A DNA stretch of 64,000 nt from DAOUKH01 sp965219875 (GTDB lineage: Bacteria > Chloroflexota > Dehalococcoidia > SHYB01), in contig CBDCOW010000001.1 in NCBI GenBank assembly GCA_965219875.1, positions 620,001 to 684,000 of the forward strand, read 5' to 3'. Below, piece by piece: positions 16,922 to 26,387 of this stretch. A program made the position numbers and the translations under genes. Numbering within the stretch: position 1 is the stretch's first letter; each line of letters opens with the position of its first letter. Below the pieces are notes generated by a model that saw only the letters and a list, made by a program, of their open reading frames with translations, searched no databases and had not been told where the DNA came from.

Positions 16922-18229
16922 ATGGCCCAGAACGACACTCCTTGGGAGACAGACCTCTTCAAGGTCAGCCCGTTCAACTATGTACCGGAGGTGCGGGCGC
17001 AGTACAACTTTCGCGAGCCCATGGTCGTCCAGGACTTCACCTTCGCCAAGATGGATCACCTGGAGGCGACACGCCTGTACTCGCTCGAGGAGTACCAGGA
17101 GCTAGCGACGCTCATGGACGACATCGGCGTGAAGGAGACGGTCTTCATGACCTCTCACCACGCCGGGACCCCCAAAGACGTGCGCGCCATGGAGGGGCTT
17201 CGGGCCGTCAGCAAGCTGGGCCTCAAGAACCTCAAGATACGAGTGTGGGGATGGTTCAACGCCTGGGATGCGGGAGAATACAAGGACCGAATCGACATGA
17301 TGGCGGATACCGGAGCCCACTCCATGGGGCTGTCCGCTCTGCCGCCCCACATCCTCGACCAGTTTCGGCTGGCGAAGGCCGGGCCCGACTTCGACGAGCG
17401 CATTCGCGAGCTGCCGGACGCGATCGCCTACGCGAGAAAGAAGGGGCTCGACGTCTGCATCTCCTCCGCTCACGCCGGCCGGGTTGAGTTGCCGACGATC
17501 ATCGAACGGGCCAACTTCTACATCGAGCAGGGAGCCACCAGCCTTCTCATGGCGGACTCAAAGGGCGTGGCGACGCCCGAGGCGACGAGATACTTCCTCA
17601 CAAACGTCCGCGCGGGGCTGAAGGAAGACGTTCCGATCTACTACCACGTGCACGACAACTTTGGGACCGGGACCGCGCTCGCGCTCGCGGCCGCGACCGC
17701 GGGTGCCTGGCCGCAGGCGACGGTCAACGGGATCGCCGACCGGGGCTTCGCGGCGTTGGAAGAGGTCGTGATGTCGCTGGAGCTGCTCTACGGAGTCCGC
17801 ACCGGCATCGACGTGAAAAAGCTGCAGCGGCTGTCGCGGACCATGGAGAGAATCATCGGGATAAGCAATCCGCCGTACAAGGCCATCACGGGAGACTTCG
17901 TGAACATTCCAAGCCTGGTCCCCGGATACATTGGGGCGCTCCAGGGCAAGGGCTTTCTCGAGCTCGAACTCATGACCCCCTATGAGCTCGAGCTGGTCGG
18001 GCAGTACCCCCAGATGGTGATGACGTACAACATTCTCTGTAACGAGACGGTACAGGCCAAGCTGGAACAGATGGGTCTTCCCACCGGGCAGCGTGAGGTA
18101 GAGGAAGTCAAAGCAGCCCTCAGGCAACGGCTCGACGCCCAGGGCAACCTCTTTCCCGTGATGCTCAACGACACGGAGGTCGAAGAGGTCTGCCGGGAAC
18201 AGGTCGCGGCCATGGGCGCTGGGGCGTAG
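16922..18229 (+). CDS. HMGL-like (pyruvate carboxyltransferase fold) protein, copy B
   Basis: 435-aa paralogue of the proteins at 12145 and 30089. The N-terminus is NDTPWETDLFKVSPFNYVPE; the first-strand motif is VQDFTFAKMDHL with Asp38. The metal motif H242-V-H244-D-N is complete, and MADSKGVATPEATRYF and NGIADRGFAALEEV follow. The C-terminal region after 330 is shared by all three copies and is longer than in HMG-CoA lyase, though without a recognisable LeuA regulatory domain. It should catalyse an aldol-type C-C bond cleavage or formation, likely metal dependent; the substrate is unknown. GGGAGAGGAG lies just before the ATG. Confidence 0.88.
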   Translation: MAQNDTPWETDLFKVSPFNYVPEVRAQYNFREPMVVQDFTFAKMDHLEATRLYSLEEYQELATLMDDIGVKETVFMTSHHAGTPKDVRAMEGLRAVSKLGLKNLKIRVWGWFNAWDAGEYKDRIDMMADTGAHSMGLSALPPHILDQFRLAKAGPDFDERIRELPDAIAYARKKGLDVCISSAHAGRVELPTIIERANFYIEQGATSLLMADSKGVATPEATRYFLTNVRAGLKEDVPIYYHVHDNFGTGTALALAAATAGAWPQATVNGIADRGFAALEEVVMSLELLYGVRTGIDVKKLQRLSRTMERIIGISNPPYKAITGDFVNIPSLVPGYIGALQGKGFLELELMTPYELELVGQYPQMVMTYNILCNETVQAKLEQMGLPTGQREVEEVKAALRQRLDAQGNLFPVMLNDTEVEEVCREQVAAMGAGA

Positions 18230-18333
18230 CCCCGTCGGCCCCACCGTGCTGCAGGCAATCTGCCCGTCGGCCTGGTCCGCTGACCTATCGTGCCCACCGT
18301 CGCGCGGTGTCCGACACGCAACAGAGTGCCAAC

Positions 18334-18362
18334 TTGACAGGATAGAGAAGGAAACGTATATT
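18334..18362 (+). promoter_or_regulatory. Strong sigma70-type promoter for the collagen-stalked binding protein
   Basis: TTGACA (18334-18339), 17-bp spacer, TATATT (18357-18362). This is the closest match to consensus seen in the window. It leaves a leader of about 105 nt before the start at 18475. Confidence 0.75.
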
Positions 18363-18474
18363 CTGCCGATTCACTTGAAGCCCGCCAGACTGCCATGATC
18401 CGGGGCTTTGCAGACGTATCGATCCGCCTGGCAGAGAAGCTGAAGAGAACGCCGTAGGGACAAGGAGACGAGCC

Positions 18475-20283
18475 ATGCGATTCGGTCCCAAGATGTTGTT
18501 TGGTATCGTTGCGGGGCTCGCCGTCGTGGCCCTCGTGGTGGCCGCGTGCGGGGGGGCGCAAGGACCGCCCGGGCCGGCAGGGCCGGCAGGCGCTCAAGGC
18601 CCAGCGGGCGCCGAAGGCCCGGCGGGCGCCGAAGGCCCGGCGGGCGCTCAAGGCCCGGCGGCGGGTGTGGCTCCGGCTCCCACGGCCATGCCGGCGCCGA
18701 CGGCCGCTCCCACGGCCATGCCGGCGCCGACGGCAACGCCCAGGCCGGCTCCGACGGCCGCTCCCACGGCCATGCCGGCGCCCTCGGGGAATGTCGCCAT
18801 TGCCGTGCCTTCCTTCGGCAAGGAGAACCTGGACAAATCGCAGTCCGGCGGTCTCGAGCTGATCTTCGTCGCAGCGCTGTTGGACTACTTCATCGGCGCT
18901 GATGAGACGGGCCAGCTTGACTTCAGTCTCGGCATCCTGGAAAGCCTCGAGACACCTGACGGCAAAGTCTATACGTTCAATCTCAAACCGGGTGCCAAGT
19001 GGCACGACGGCGAGACGATAGATGCCGCCGACGTGGTCTTTACCATGAGCCACTACAACAGGGAGGAGAGCTCTTGCGTCTCCTGTGGCTTGGTCAGAAG
19101 CGCCTTGGACCGGGTTGAGATCGTCGACGACACGACGGCCACGGTCCACCTCAAAGACACGAACATCTCGTTCATTCCCAGCCTCGGGGCCCTCGAGGGA
19201 GACCTGCTGCTGCTGCCGGAGCACCACTTCGCCAAGGTCGGAATCGAAGGTGGCTTCGAGGACGATCCTCTAGGGAGCGGCCCCTTCAAGTTCGTGGACC
19301 GCAACATCGGTGAGTTCATCGAGTTCGAAGCCAATCTCGACTACTGGGATGCGGGCCGCGTGCCTTCCTTCGCCGGCCTTAGAATGGTCGTGGCCCCCGA
19401 AGCCAACACAAGGGTCGCGCTCATACGGAACGGGCAGGCGGACTTGGCGGAGGTGGACAACGCGTCCGTGAACGGGCTGGCGGCGGACGGCTTCCGCATC
19501 AGCGGCCCCGACAGCGTGGGCTCCGCGATGCTCCAGTTCCTGCGGAGCTACGAGCCCGACCAACTGACGAACAAGCTGGACTTCCGGAAGGCCCTCATCC
19601 TCTCGGTGGACTGGGCGGCGATCTCCGGGGCGTTCTACGCGACTGGAGAAGAGGCTCGGCCGCTGGGCACGGCTCTCTTTACGCCGGTTGCTCTGGGCTA
19701 TGACCCCTCGCTTCCGCCCTACGAGTTCGACCAGGACGAGGCGAGGAGACTCCTGGCCTCCTCAGGATACGCAGGTGAGACCGTGGTCCTCTGGAGTTGG
19801 GCGACCACCGGCAACCCATCTGGGCTGGACGTACCCCAGGCGGTTACCAGCGCCTGGCGGGACATCGGCATCAACACGGAGATCATCCCCGTCGATCAGG
19901 GAGTCTTTATCTCCAAGGTCCGGGCGGACCCACAGGACTTCGATGCCGAAGTGTCTGTGACCCTCGTGTCGCCGTCCTCCAGGCCGTCGATGCTCACCAA
20001 CATCCGCATCTTCATGAACGGTCGTGAGGCGGGTGGCCTGGTAGAGGGCTTCTACGACAAGGAATTCATCAACAGCGCCTACGGCGAACTGATCGCTATC
20101 ACGGACATTAACGAACGCGAGCAGCGACTACGGGCGCTTAACCGACAACTGCATGAGACGTATTGGGCTGCTCCTATCTCGATACGCATTGTGCCGTACG
20201 CGGTGGGCGAGCGGATCGACAGTTGGACGCCTGGCCCTGGGGCGCCCACGAACCTTCGCCTGGAGACCATTACCCTCAAGTAA
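18475..20283 (+). CDS. Lipoprotein ABC substrate-binding protein (family 5) with collagen-like Gly-X-Y stalk
   Basis: 602-aa DppA/OppA-type binding protein. A lipoprotein signal (TM core LFGIVAGLAVVALVV) leads to lipobox AAC with Cys25. Twelve uninterrupted Gly-X-Y triplets follow from Gly27 to Ala62 (GPP, GPA, GAQ, GAE types). Next comes a Pro/Ala/Thr-rich linker (about 65-104) built of APTAMPAPTA-like repeats. The SBP domain starts near 107, with LKPGAKWHDGETIDAADVVFTM at about 165 typical of family 5. It would capture peptides or other small solutes at the cell surface and deliver them to a DppBCDF importer. There are no adjacent permease genes; dppBC at 4-5.9 kb is the likely partner. The collagen-like stalk is unusual for this family. 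The strong upstream promoter suggests high expression. Confidence 0.92.
   Translation: MRFGPKMLFGIVAGLAVVALVVAACGGAQGPPGPAGPAGAQGPAGAEGPAGAEGPAGAQGPAAGVAPAPTAMPAPTAAPTAMPAPTATPRPAPTAAPTAMPAPSGNVAIAVPSFGKENLDKSQSGGLELIFVAALLDYFIGADETGQLDFSLGILESLETPDGKVYTFNLKPGAKWHDGETIDAADVVFTMSHYNREESSCVSCGLVRSALDRVEIVDDTTATVHLKDTNISFIPSLGALEGDLLLLPEHHFAKVGIEGGFEDDPLGSGPFKFVDRNIGEFIEFEANLDYWDAGRVPSFAGLRMVVAPEANTRVALIRNGQADLAEVDNASVNGLAADGFRISGPDSVGSAMLQFLRSYEPDQLTNKLDFRKALILSVDWAAISGAFYATGEEARPLGTALFTPVALGYDPSLPPYEFDQDEARRLLASSGYAGETVVLWSWATTGNPSGLDVPQAVTSAWRDIGINTEIIPVDQGVFISKVRADPQDFDAEVSVTLVSPSSRPSMLTNIRIFMNGREAGGLVEGFYDKEFINSAYGELIAITDINEREQRLRALNRQLHETYWAAPISIRIVPYAVGERIDSWTPGPGAPTNLRLETITLK
18553..18780 (+). 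repeat. In-gene tandem repeats encoding collagen-like and Pro/Ala/Thr segments
   Basis: 18553-18660 encodes 12 Gly-X-Y triplets, with 18-bp units (GGCCCGGCGGGCGCCGAA type) repeated. A 21-bp unit then appears three times, at 18676-18696, 18706-18726 and 18760-18780. Such repeats can expand or contract by slippage. Confidence 0.85.
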
Positions 20284-20339
20284 CCCTGCCCCGCGAGGCA
20301 GTGGGCGAACGTTGACTGCGTGCTGAGACGGAGCTTAGT

Positions 20340-20370
20340 CTGGGCAGCGCCCGCTACGGGCGCTGCCCAG
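20340..20370. terminator. Perfect hairpin after the binding-protein gene
   Basis: A 14-bp perfect stem (CTGGGCAGCGCCCG) with CTA loop, 57 bp after the SBP stop and 67 bp before the TPP enzyme. There is no T-run. A possible promoter (TTGACT at 20312, 17 bp, TTAGTC) would place the hairpin at the 5' end of the next transcript, so it may also act as a leader structure. Confidence 0.6.
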
Positions 20371-20436
20371 TAACGTTACAGGCCCGGGTGCTTCGGTCTC
20401 GCTTGTCCGTCGCGCCCGGAAGGAGGAGTGTGCTCC

Positions 20437-22137
20437 GTGGTCCAAATGCGGGCCGGTGAAGCGGTCGTCGAAGCCCTGCGCGCCGAAGGAGTGACCCATG
20501 CATTCGGGGTCGTCGGCTCGAGCTACATCGAGGTGCTCGACGCGCTGTACGGTCGTTCTGACATCGACTTCATCGGTACCCGGCACGAGCAGGGGGCCTC
20601 ATTCATGGCCCTTGGCTATGCCCGAGCCACCGGGCGTCCCGGCGTCTGTATGGCTACCAATGGGCCGGGGGCCGTCAACCTCGTTACGGGTATCGCGGGC
20701 GCTCACTTAGCGCCCGCGCCGGTGATCGCGGTTACCGGGGCCGTCATGGTCGAGCATATTGGCCGTGGCGCCATCCAGGAGATCGATCAGGTAGCGCTGC
20801 TGCGACCCATCACCAAGGCCGCCATACAGCTAAGCAAGGCGGAACGCATCCCAGAGGTCTTCCGGCGGGCCTTCAGCATCGCGATGTCTGGAAGAAAAGG
20901 CCCCGTGCTCGTCGACCTCCCTCGCGACCTCCTGAACCCGCAGGCGCTCGAAGTCGACCTCTGGCCCCCCGAGCGTTACCGGCCGTCGCAGCGGATAGCC
21001 CCGGAGCCGGAGCTCGTGCGACAGGCCGTCGAGGTCCTGTCGCGGGCCCAATTCCCCGTCCTCGTCGCAGGGGGCGGCGTTATCGAGGCCGACTGCGCGG
21101 CCGACACGGTCCGCCTCGCCGAAATGCTCTCGATGCCCATGACGACGTCCTACGCCAGGGGCGACGCCGTCCCGAACGACCACCCGCTCTACATTGGCCC
21201 GCTGGGCCGGGGCGGCGCCGAAGAGGCCTTTGAGACAGTCCGCAAGGCGGACGCAATCCTGGCCCTCGGGACCCGGCTCGGACATTTCACGATGTGGCTC
21301 GACAATCGATATGTCCCGGCGGACGCGAAGATCGTGCAGGTAGAGCTCGATAGCAACGAGATCGGCCGGCACTATCCCGTGAGTGTAGGCCTGCTTGCCG
21401 ACGCCGGCGTGGCGGCCCGCATGATGGTGAAGGCTCTCGAGGCGGGACCCCAAGAGTTCCCCGGGACCGAGCAGCGGTTGTCCTGGGCGGGCGACATGCG
21501 GGCGGCGCGAGCCCAGCGGCTGGAACGGGCCTTCGACCTCCCCGACACTCCCATCAACCCGCAGCGGGTCTACGCCGAACTCCGGAGCTGGCTGCCTAAG
21601 GAAACGATCGTGGTGCTCGACGCCGGCACCAACTCTCACTACGGCTATGACGGCCTCAACTTCAACGAAACAAGGACCCAGATCACGCCGGCGGATTTCG
21701 CCTGCGTCGGCTCCGGCTACCCGTCGGCCCTGGGGGCCAAGGTAGGCTGTCCTGATAGGCCCGTGCTGTCTATCAACGGCGACGGGGGCTTCTTCATGAA
21801 CATACAGGAGCTCGAGACCGCGGTGCGCCACGACATCGGGGTGGTGGCGGTGGTGATGAACAACAACAGCTGGGGCGCGGAGAAGGCGTATCAGAAGTTC
21901 CTCTATGACGAGCGTTACCTGGAAGCCGATATCGGCAATCCTCGGTTCGACAAAGTCGCGGAGCTTTGCGGCGCGCGTGGGATGTACGTCGATCGACCTC
22001 AAGACATCACCCCGGCCATCCGCGAGGCCCTCGATTCGGGGAAGCCAACGGTAATAGAGATCCCCGTGGACCCCGATGAGCTCTCCTACCCCGTCCGAGC
22101 TGGGGATGTGCTCAAGGACCGCGCTGCCAACCGCTAG
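20437..22137 (+). CDS. Thiamine-pyrophosphate-dependent enzyme (acetolactate synthase-like family)
   Basis: 566-aa TPP enzyme with three domains. The N-terminal Pyr domain contains the activating Glu in GTRHEQGASFMALGYAR. A central domain with RPITKAAIQLSK and IVQVELDSNEIGRHYPV follows, then the C-terminal PP domain with GDGGFFMNIQELETAV... NNN as TPP-Mg binding motif. This family includes acetolactate synthase, benzoylformate decarboxylase, oxalyl-CoA decarboxylase and sulfoacetaldehyde acetyltransferase; the exact reaction is not assignable. The GTG at 20437 is chosen because AGGAGG (20421-20426) lies 10 bp upstream; GTG at 20428 is too close. It is the first gene of an 8-gene operon with HyuBA, RidA, three SDRs and LLM. 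Confidence 0.88.
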   Translation: MVQMRAGEAVVEALRAEGVTHAFGVVGSSYIEVLDALYGRSDIDFIGTRHEQGASFMALGYARATGRPGVCMATNGPGAVNLVTGIAGAHLAPAPVIAVTGAVMVEHIGRGAIQEIDQVALLRPITKAAIQLSKAERIPEVFRRAFSIAMSGRKGPVLVDLPRDLLNPQALEVDLWPPERYRPSQRIAPEPELVRQAVEVLSRAQFPVLVAGGGVIEADCAADTVRLAEMLSMPMTTSYARGDAVPNDHPLYIGPLGRGGAEEAFETVRKADAILALGTRLGHFTMWLDNRYVPADAKIVQVELDSNEIGRHYPVSVGLLADAGVAARMMVKALEAGPQEFPGTEQRLSWAGDMRAARAQRLERAFDLPDTPINPQRVYAELRSWLPKETIVVLDAGTNSHYGYDGLNFNETRTQITPADFACVGSGYPSALGAKVGCPDRPVLSINGDGGFFMNIQELETAVRHDIGVVAVVMNNNSWGAEKAYQKFLYDERYLEADIGNPRFDKVAELCGARGMYVDRPQDITPAIREALDSGKPTVIEIPVDPDELSYPVRAGDVLKDRAANR

Positions 22138-22180
22138 AGACGAGACCCGACCAAACAGCTCGTCTTTGACGAGAGAGCCG

Positions 22181-23851
22181 ATGACGCTGGACAAGAGCCT
22201 CGATCCGATTGGGTTCTCCATCATTTGGGGCCGTCTCGTCTCGATCGTAGACGAGGCCGCGCTCACCCTGGGGCGCACCGCATTCTCTCCGCTGATCACC
22301 GAATCGAACGATTTCGGCGTGGTGTTGCTCGATACCGACGGATACGCCGTGGCACAGAGCTCGTTCAGCATCCCGCCCTTCCTCGGGACGATTCCCGAGG
22401 CGGTCCGGAGCATCCTCAAGAAGTTCCCTCAGGAGACCTGGGTGGAAGGCGACGCCGCCCTGACCAACGACCCGTGGTACGCCGGAGGCCACCTGCTGGA
22501 CATTACCCTCCTAACCCCCATCTTCTACGAGGGTCGGCTGGTGGCCTTCACCGGCAGCACCGCCCACTGGGCGGACATCGGCGGGACGGGCTTCAGCACC
22601 GATACCAATGACCTGTTCGAGGAGGGCCTGCTGATACCTCCCTCCAAGCTCTACCGGGGCGGCCACGTGGAGCAAGACTTGTTGGACCTGATCCTGCAGA
22701 ACACCCGCGTGCCCGACAAGGTATTCGGGGACCTCAATGCCCAGATCGACGCCGGCACGGTCTGCGAACGTCGACTGGGCGACCTTCTGCGGGAGCACGA
22801 CCTGTCCGACCTCGGCACGCTGGCCGCCTCTATTCACGATGTCGGAGAGCAGGCGATGCGGCGGCGCATCGCCGAGCTTCCCGACGGCCGGTATTGCCAC
22901 GAGATCAACATAGATGGGCTCGGCTACGCGATCACGATCAGCGCGGCGATCGATGTCAAGGGCGACGAGATGGAGATCGACCTCGCCGGTACCACATCGC
23001 AGCTGCCGGGCGCGGTGAACTGCCCACCCGGGTACACCAAGGCGTTACTGTTCCACGCGCTCAAGTGCGTTCTCGACCCCACGACACCGAACAATGACGG
23101 CTGCCATCGGCCGATCACGGTGCACGCGCCGGTGGGGACCGTGGTCAATCCCCGGCCCCCGGCGGCGGTGAACGGAAGGCATCTCGTGGGACACATGATG
23201 TCGCGCGTCGTCTACGGCGCGCTGAAGCACGTATTCCCCGAGCACGTGATCGCCGACTGCGGCAGCATGCCGACGGTGGCCGCCAAGTTCAACAGCGTGG
23301 CAGCGAGCCAACACCCCTTCTCGTTCATCTTCATGGCGAATGGGGGCATGGGCGCTCGCGCCGCGAAGGACGGGCTCGCGTGTGCTCCCTTTCCGACAAA
23401 CCCGAGCTGTGGCTCGGTGGAGATCATGGAGACAGACGTGCCGCTTCGAGTCCTCCGCAAGGAGATCTCGGCAGACTCGGGTGGCGCCGGGAGGTTCCGG
23501 GGCGGTCTGGGTCAGGAAGTGGAGATTGAGATCACGGGCACGGAACCTGTCGTCCTCTCGCTGTTCCTCGGCGGAGCGGTGTCGCCGCCGCACGGCTTCT
23601 TCGGAGGCGGCGATGGGACGTGCAACACCGCATCGCTCAACGGAGGCGGCCCACTGAACGCAGCCGAGCGGGTGCGGCTGCAACCCGGAGACAGGATCAC
23701 CCTCAACTACGGCGGCGGCGGCGGCCAGGGGGCGCCGGAGGACCGTGACCCTGAGCTTGTGTGCGACGACCTCCGCAAAGGCTTCATTACAGCCCGCGCG
23801 GCGAAGGAAGTCTACGGGCTCGAGGCTTCCGGGGTGGCGGATGGCGCTTAG
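22181..23851 (+). CDS. hyuB: Hydantoinase B / oxoprolinase family protein (HyuB)
   Basis: 556-aa HyuB subunit. The N-terminal segment DPIGFSIIWGRLVSIVDEAALTLGRTAFSPLITESNDFGVVLLD is followed by NDPWYAGGHLLDITLLTPIF and later PGYTKALLFHALKCVLDP. It ends in the glycine-rich NYGGGGGQGAPEDRDPELV. HyuA/HyuB complexes hydrolyse cyclic amides such as hydantoins or 5-oxoproline with ATP, or carboxylate ketones in related enzymes. The start at 22181 follows GAGAGAG. It overlaps hyuA by 11 bp, as expected for subunits made together. Confidence 0.92.
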   Translation: MTLDKSLDPIGFSIIWGRLVSIVDEAALTLGRTAFSPLITESNDFGVVLLDTDGYAVAQSSFSIPPFLGTIPEAVRSILKKFPQETWVEGDAALTNDPWYAGGHLLDITLLTPIFYEGRLVAFTGSTAHWADIGGTGFSTDTNDLFEEGLLIPPSKLYRGGHVEQDLLDLILQNTRVPDKVFGDLNAQIDAGTVCERRLGDLLREHDLSDLGTLAASIHDVGEQAMRRRIAELPDGRYCHEINIDGLGYAITISAAIDVKGDEMEIDLAGTTSQLPGAVNCPPGYTKALLFHALKCVLDPTTPNNDGCHRPITVHAPVGTVVNPRPPAAVNGRHLVGHMMSRVVYGALKHVFPEHVIADCGSMPTVAAKFNSVAASQHPFSFIFMANGGMGARAAKDGLACAPFPTNPSCGSVEIMETDVPLRVLRKEISADSGGAGRFRGGLGQEVEIEITGTEPVVLSLFLGGAVSPPHGFFGGGDGTCNTASLNGGGPLNAAERVRLQPGDRITLNYGGGGGQGAPEDRDPELVCDDLRKGFITARAAKEVYGLEASGVADGA

Positions 23852-25943
23852 GGTCGGCGTCGATATTGGCGGCACCTTCACCGACTTTGTGCTCATCGAC
23901 GACGTCTCCGGCGCCGTGCGCCAGAGCAAGGCCCTCACAACCTACCCGGATCCCAGCGAGGGCGTCACTGAAGGGCTGGGCAATCTGCTCGATAGCAACG
24001 GCACCGAGCCCCGGCGGCTCAAGGGCCTCGTCCATGGCACCACGCTGGTCGCCAATGCCATGATCCAGCGGCGCGGCTCACGGACGGCGTTGCTGACGAC
24101 CCAGGGCTACGGCGATGTGCTGGAGATCGGCCGGGAGCTCAAATACGACCTCTACGACCTCGACCAGGAGCGCCCGGAACCGCTTGTCCCCCGTTTCTGG
24201 AGGCGTCAGATAGATGAGCGCATCGGCGCTGACGGCTCAGTAGTGCGTCCCTTGGCGCTGGACGGCCTGGCCTCCATCGCCCGCGAGTTGGAGGGGGATG
24301 AGATCGAGTCCGTCGCGGTGTCCATGATTCACGCCTACCTCAACCCCGACCACGAGCGCCGGGTGCGTGCTTGGCTCGAGGAGCACTACCCTGGTTGGAC
24401 GGTGAGCATCTCCTCCGAGGTTGCTCCAGAGATTCGCGAGCTCGAACGGACGTCGACCACCGTGGCCAACGCCTACGTGCAGCCCTTGGTGGAGCAGTAC
24501 CTGGAGAAGTTGGAGCGCGAGTTCCGTGGGGTCGGCTTCGCCGGATCGTTCCATCTCATGCTGTCGTCGGGCGGGGTCGGCTCTCCGGAAACCGCGCGGA
24601 GGCTGCCGATATGGCTCATCGAGTCCGGCGCCGCGGCGGGCGCCATGGCCGCGGGCTTCTACGCGCGGACAGCGGAGATTCCGAGGGTGCTGTCGTTCGA
24701 CATGGGCGGCACCACCGCGAAGATCTGCCTGGTCGACGACGGCGAGCCGATGCGCACGAACGAGATCGAAAGCGCCCGCATCGCCCGATTCAAGAGGTTC
24801 AGCGGCATTCCCCTCAGGATGCCGGCGCTGGAACTGATCGAGATCGGGGCCGGTGGCGGCAGCATCGCCAACGTCGACCCGATGGGGCTCCTCCGCGTCG
24901 GCCCGCTCAGCGCGGGGGCGGACCCCGGCCCGGCATGCTACGGGCGGGGCGGCGACCGACCCACCGTTACGGACGCCGATCTTCTGCTCGGCTATCTCAA
25001 CCCCGACCACTTTCTGGACGGAGCGATGACCCTCGATATGAGCGCGGCCGAACGGGCCATCGAAGAGCACGTTGCCGACCCGCTCGGACTCGACGTCACC
25101 GAGGCCGCGATCGGTATCAGCCAAGTCGTGAACGACAACATGGCCACGGCATCGCGCATGCACGTCATCGAAAAGGGTCGTGACCCGCGTCTCTACACAC
25201 TGGTCGTCTTCGGGGGCGCCGGACCGGTGCACGGGTACGAGATCGCTCGCATGCTGCACGCGCAACGGGTCGTGTACCTTTTGAACGCGGGGGTGGCCTC
25301 GGCCATGGGCCTCCTCATGGCTCCATTCTCGATGGACCTCGTGGGGACTCATTTCTCCGAGATCGAGGCCTTGGACTGGGCGGAAGTCAAGGGACTGTAC
25401 TCCCGGTTCGAGAGGGAGGCGACGGCGACCCTGGTCGAGGCCGGCGCCGACGTCGCGACCATCCACATGCGGCGCACCGCCGACATGCGCTACGCGGGGC
25501 AGGCGCGCGAGGTCTCCGTCGAAATTCCTCAAGTCGACTTCGGCCCGGACATGACCGGCGCCCTGCGAGACGCATTCTTCAACGCGTACCGGAACCTCTA
25601 CGGACGGCACCTGACCAACGTCGCGGTCGAGGCTGTGAACTGGCGCCTTCACGCGGTCGCACCTCCGAGCCCGTTCAAACTGGAGCCGGCGTCCGCCGAC
25701 GGGTCCCAGCGGGCCGGCCCCGCCGAATCGCGCCGCGCCTACTTTCAGGAATTGGGGGCCTTCGTGGACTGCCCCACCTACGACGCCGTGGACTTGACCC
25801 CCGACAGCGTCATCGCGGGCCCGGCGATCGTCGAGCAGCCCGGCTCCACCATCGTCATCGGCCCATCGGGCACGGGCCGGGTCGATCGATACCTGAACCT
25901 TGTTGTTGAGCTCAGCCACGCCGGAAGCACGCGGAAGGAGTAA
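23841..25943 (+). CDS. hyuA: Hydantoinase A / oxoprolinase family protein (HyuA)
   Basis: 700-aa HyuA subunit with an actin-like ATPase fold. It begins LRVGVDIGGTFTDFVLIDD (phosphate-1 motif), then GLVHGTTLVANAMIQRRG and the second phosphate motif VLSFDMGGTTAKICLVDDG near residue 285. AGADPGPACYGRGGDRPTVTDA follows, with a C-terminal hydantoinase/oxoprolinase domain ending around DSVIAGPAIVEQPGSTIVIGP. It uses ATP to activate the substrate amide opened with HyuB. The start at 23841 lies inside the last codons of hyuB. The downstream gene encodes RidA. Confidence 0.93.
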   Translation: MALRVGVDIGGTFTDFVLIDDVSGAVRQSKALTTYPDPSEGVTEGLGNLLDSNGTEPRRLKGLVHGTTLVANAMIQRRGSRTALLTTQGYGDVLEIGRELKYDLYDLDQERPEPLVPRFWRRQIDERIGADGSVVRPLALDGLASIARELEGDEIESVAVSMIHAYLNPDHERRVRAWLEEHYPGWTVSISSEVAPEIRELERTSTTVANAYVQPLVEQYLEKLEREFRGVGFAGSFHLMLSSGGVGSPETARRLPIWLIESGAAAGAMAAGFYARTAEIPRVLSFDMGGTTAKICLVDDGEPMRTNEIESARIARFKRFSGIPLRMPALELIEIGAGGGSIANVDPMGLLRVGPLSAGADPGPACYGRGGDRPTVTDADLLLGYLNPDHFLDGAMTLDMSAAERAIEEHVADPLGLDVTEAAIGISQVVNDNMATASRMHVIEKGRDPRLYTLVVFGGAGPVHGYEIARMLHAQRVVYLLNAGVASAMGLLMAPFSMDLVGTHFSEIEALDWAEVKGLYSRFEREATATLVEAGADVATIHMRRTADMRYAGQAREVSVEIPQVDFGPDMTGALRDAFFNAYRNLYGRHLTNVAVEAVNWRLHAVAPPSPFKLEPASADGSQRAGPAESRRAYFQELGAFVDCPTYDAVDLTPDSVIAGPAIVEQPGSTIVIGPSGTGRVDRYLNLVVELSHAGSTRKE

Positions 25944-25952
25944 GAGAGAGAG

Positions 25953-26351
25953 ATGGAAAAAGAGGTCATCTTCACCAAAGGCGCGGCCGTTCCGATCTTC
26001 AAGATCGCGCACGCGGTCCGTTGGGGCGACCTGGTCTTCACCTCGGGCCACGTCCCGCGAAACCCCGAAGACGGCGTCTTCGTGGGCGGCGATATTCAGA
26101 ACCAGACCCGGCGAGTGTTCAAGACCCTTGCCTCGGTGCTCGAAGCGAGCGATAGCAGCTTGGACAACGTCATCAAAGCGACGGTATACCTGCGTCACAT
26201 CGAAGACCGTCTCGGGTTCAACGAGGTGTGGCACGAGCACTATTCCGACGCGGCGAACTGTCCGGCACGCACCACGATCAAAGCGGGGGACCTGGCGCCT
26301 GGGGTGGGGGACATCGAGATCGAGGTCATCGCCCACGTCAACCAGGCGTAG
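25953..26351 (+). CDS. RidA family protein (YjgF/YER057c/UK114)
   Basis: 132-aa Rid-family protein with the usual VRWGDLVFTSGHVPRNPEDG, QTRRVFKTLASVLEAS and CPARTTIKAGDLAPG motifs. The Arg in CPARTT corresponds to the catalytic Arg of enamine/imine deaminases. Such proteins hydrolyse reactive enamines or imines to ketones and ammonia; some act in specific catabolic pathways. It starts 9 bp after hyuA and shares AAGGAG at 25937-25942. Its place after a cyclic amidase suggests it removes an amino-acrylate-like intermediate; this is inference. Confidence 0.9.
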   Translation: MEKEVIFTKGAAVPIFKIAHAVRWGDLVFTSGHVPRNPEDGVFVGGDIQNQTRRVFKTLASVLEASDSSLDNVIKATVYLRHIEDRLGFNEVWHEHYSDAANCPARTTIKAGDLAPGVGDIEIEVIAHVNQA

Positions 26352-26387
26352 GCGGTCCCAATCAATCCTGGAACGAGGAGACGTCCC

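Noticed and set aside
20830..22419. A 529-codon minus-strand open frame
   Set aside because: It is antisense to the TPP enzyme and hyuB; no domain pattern and no ribosome site.
24237..26336. A 699-codon open frame on the minus strand
   Set aside because: It is antisense to hyuA and ridA, rich in His/Arg/Gly as expected from the opposite strand of GC-rich coding DNA, and has no recognisable domain.
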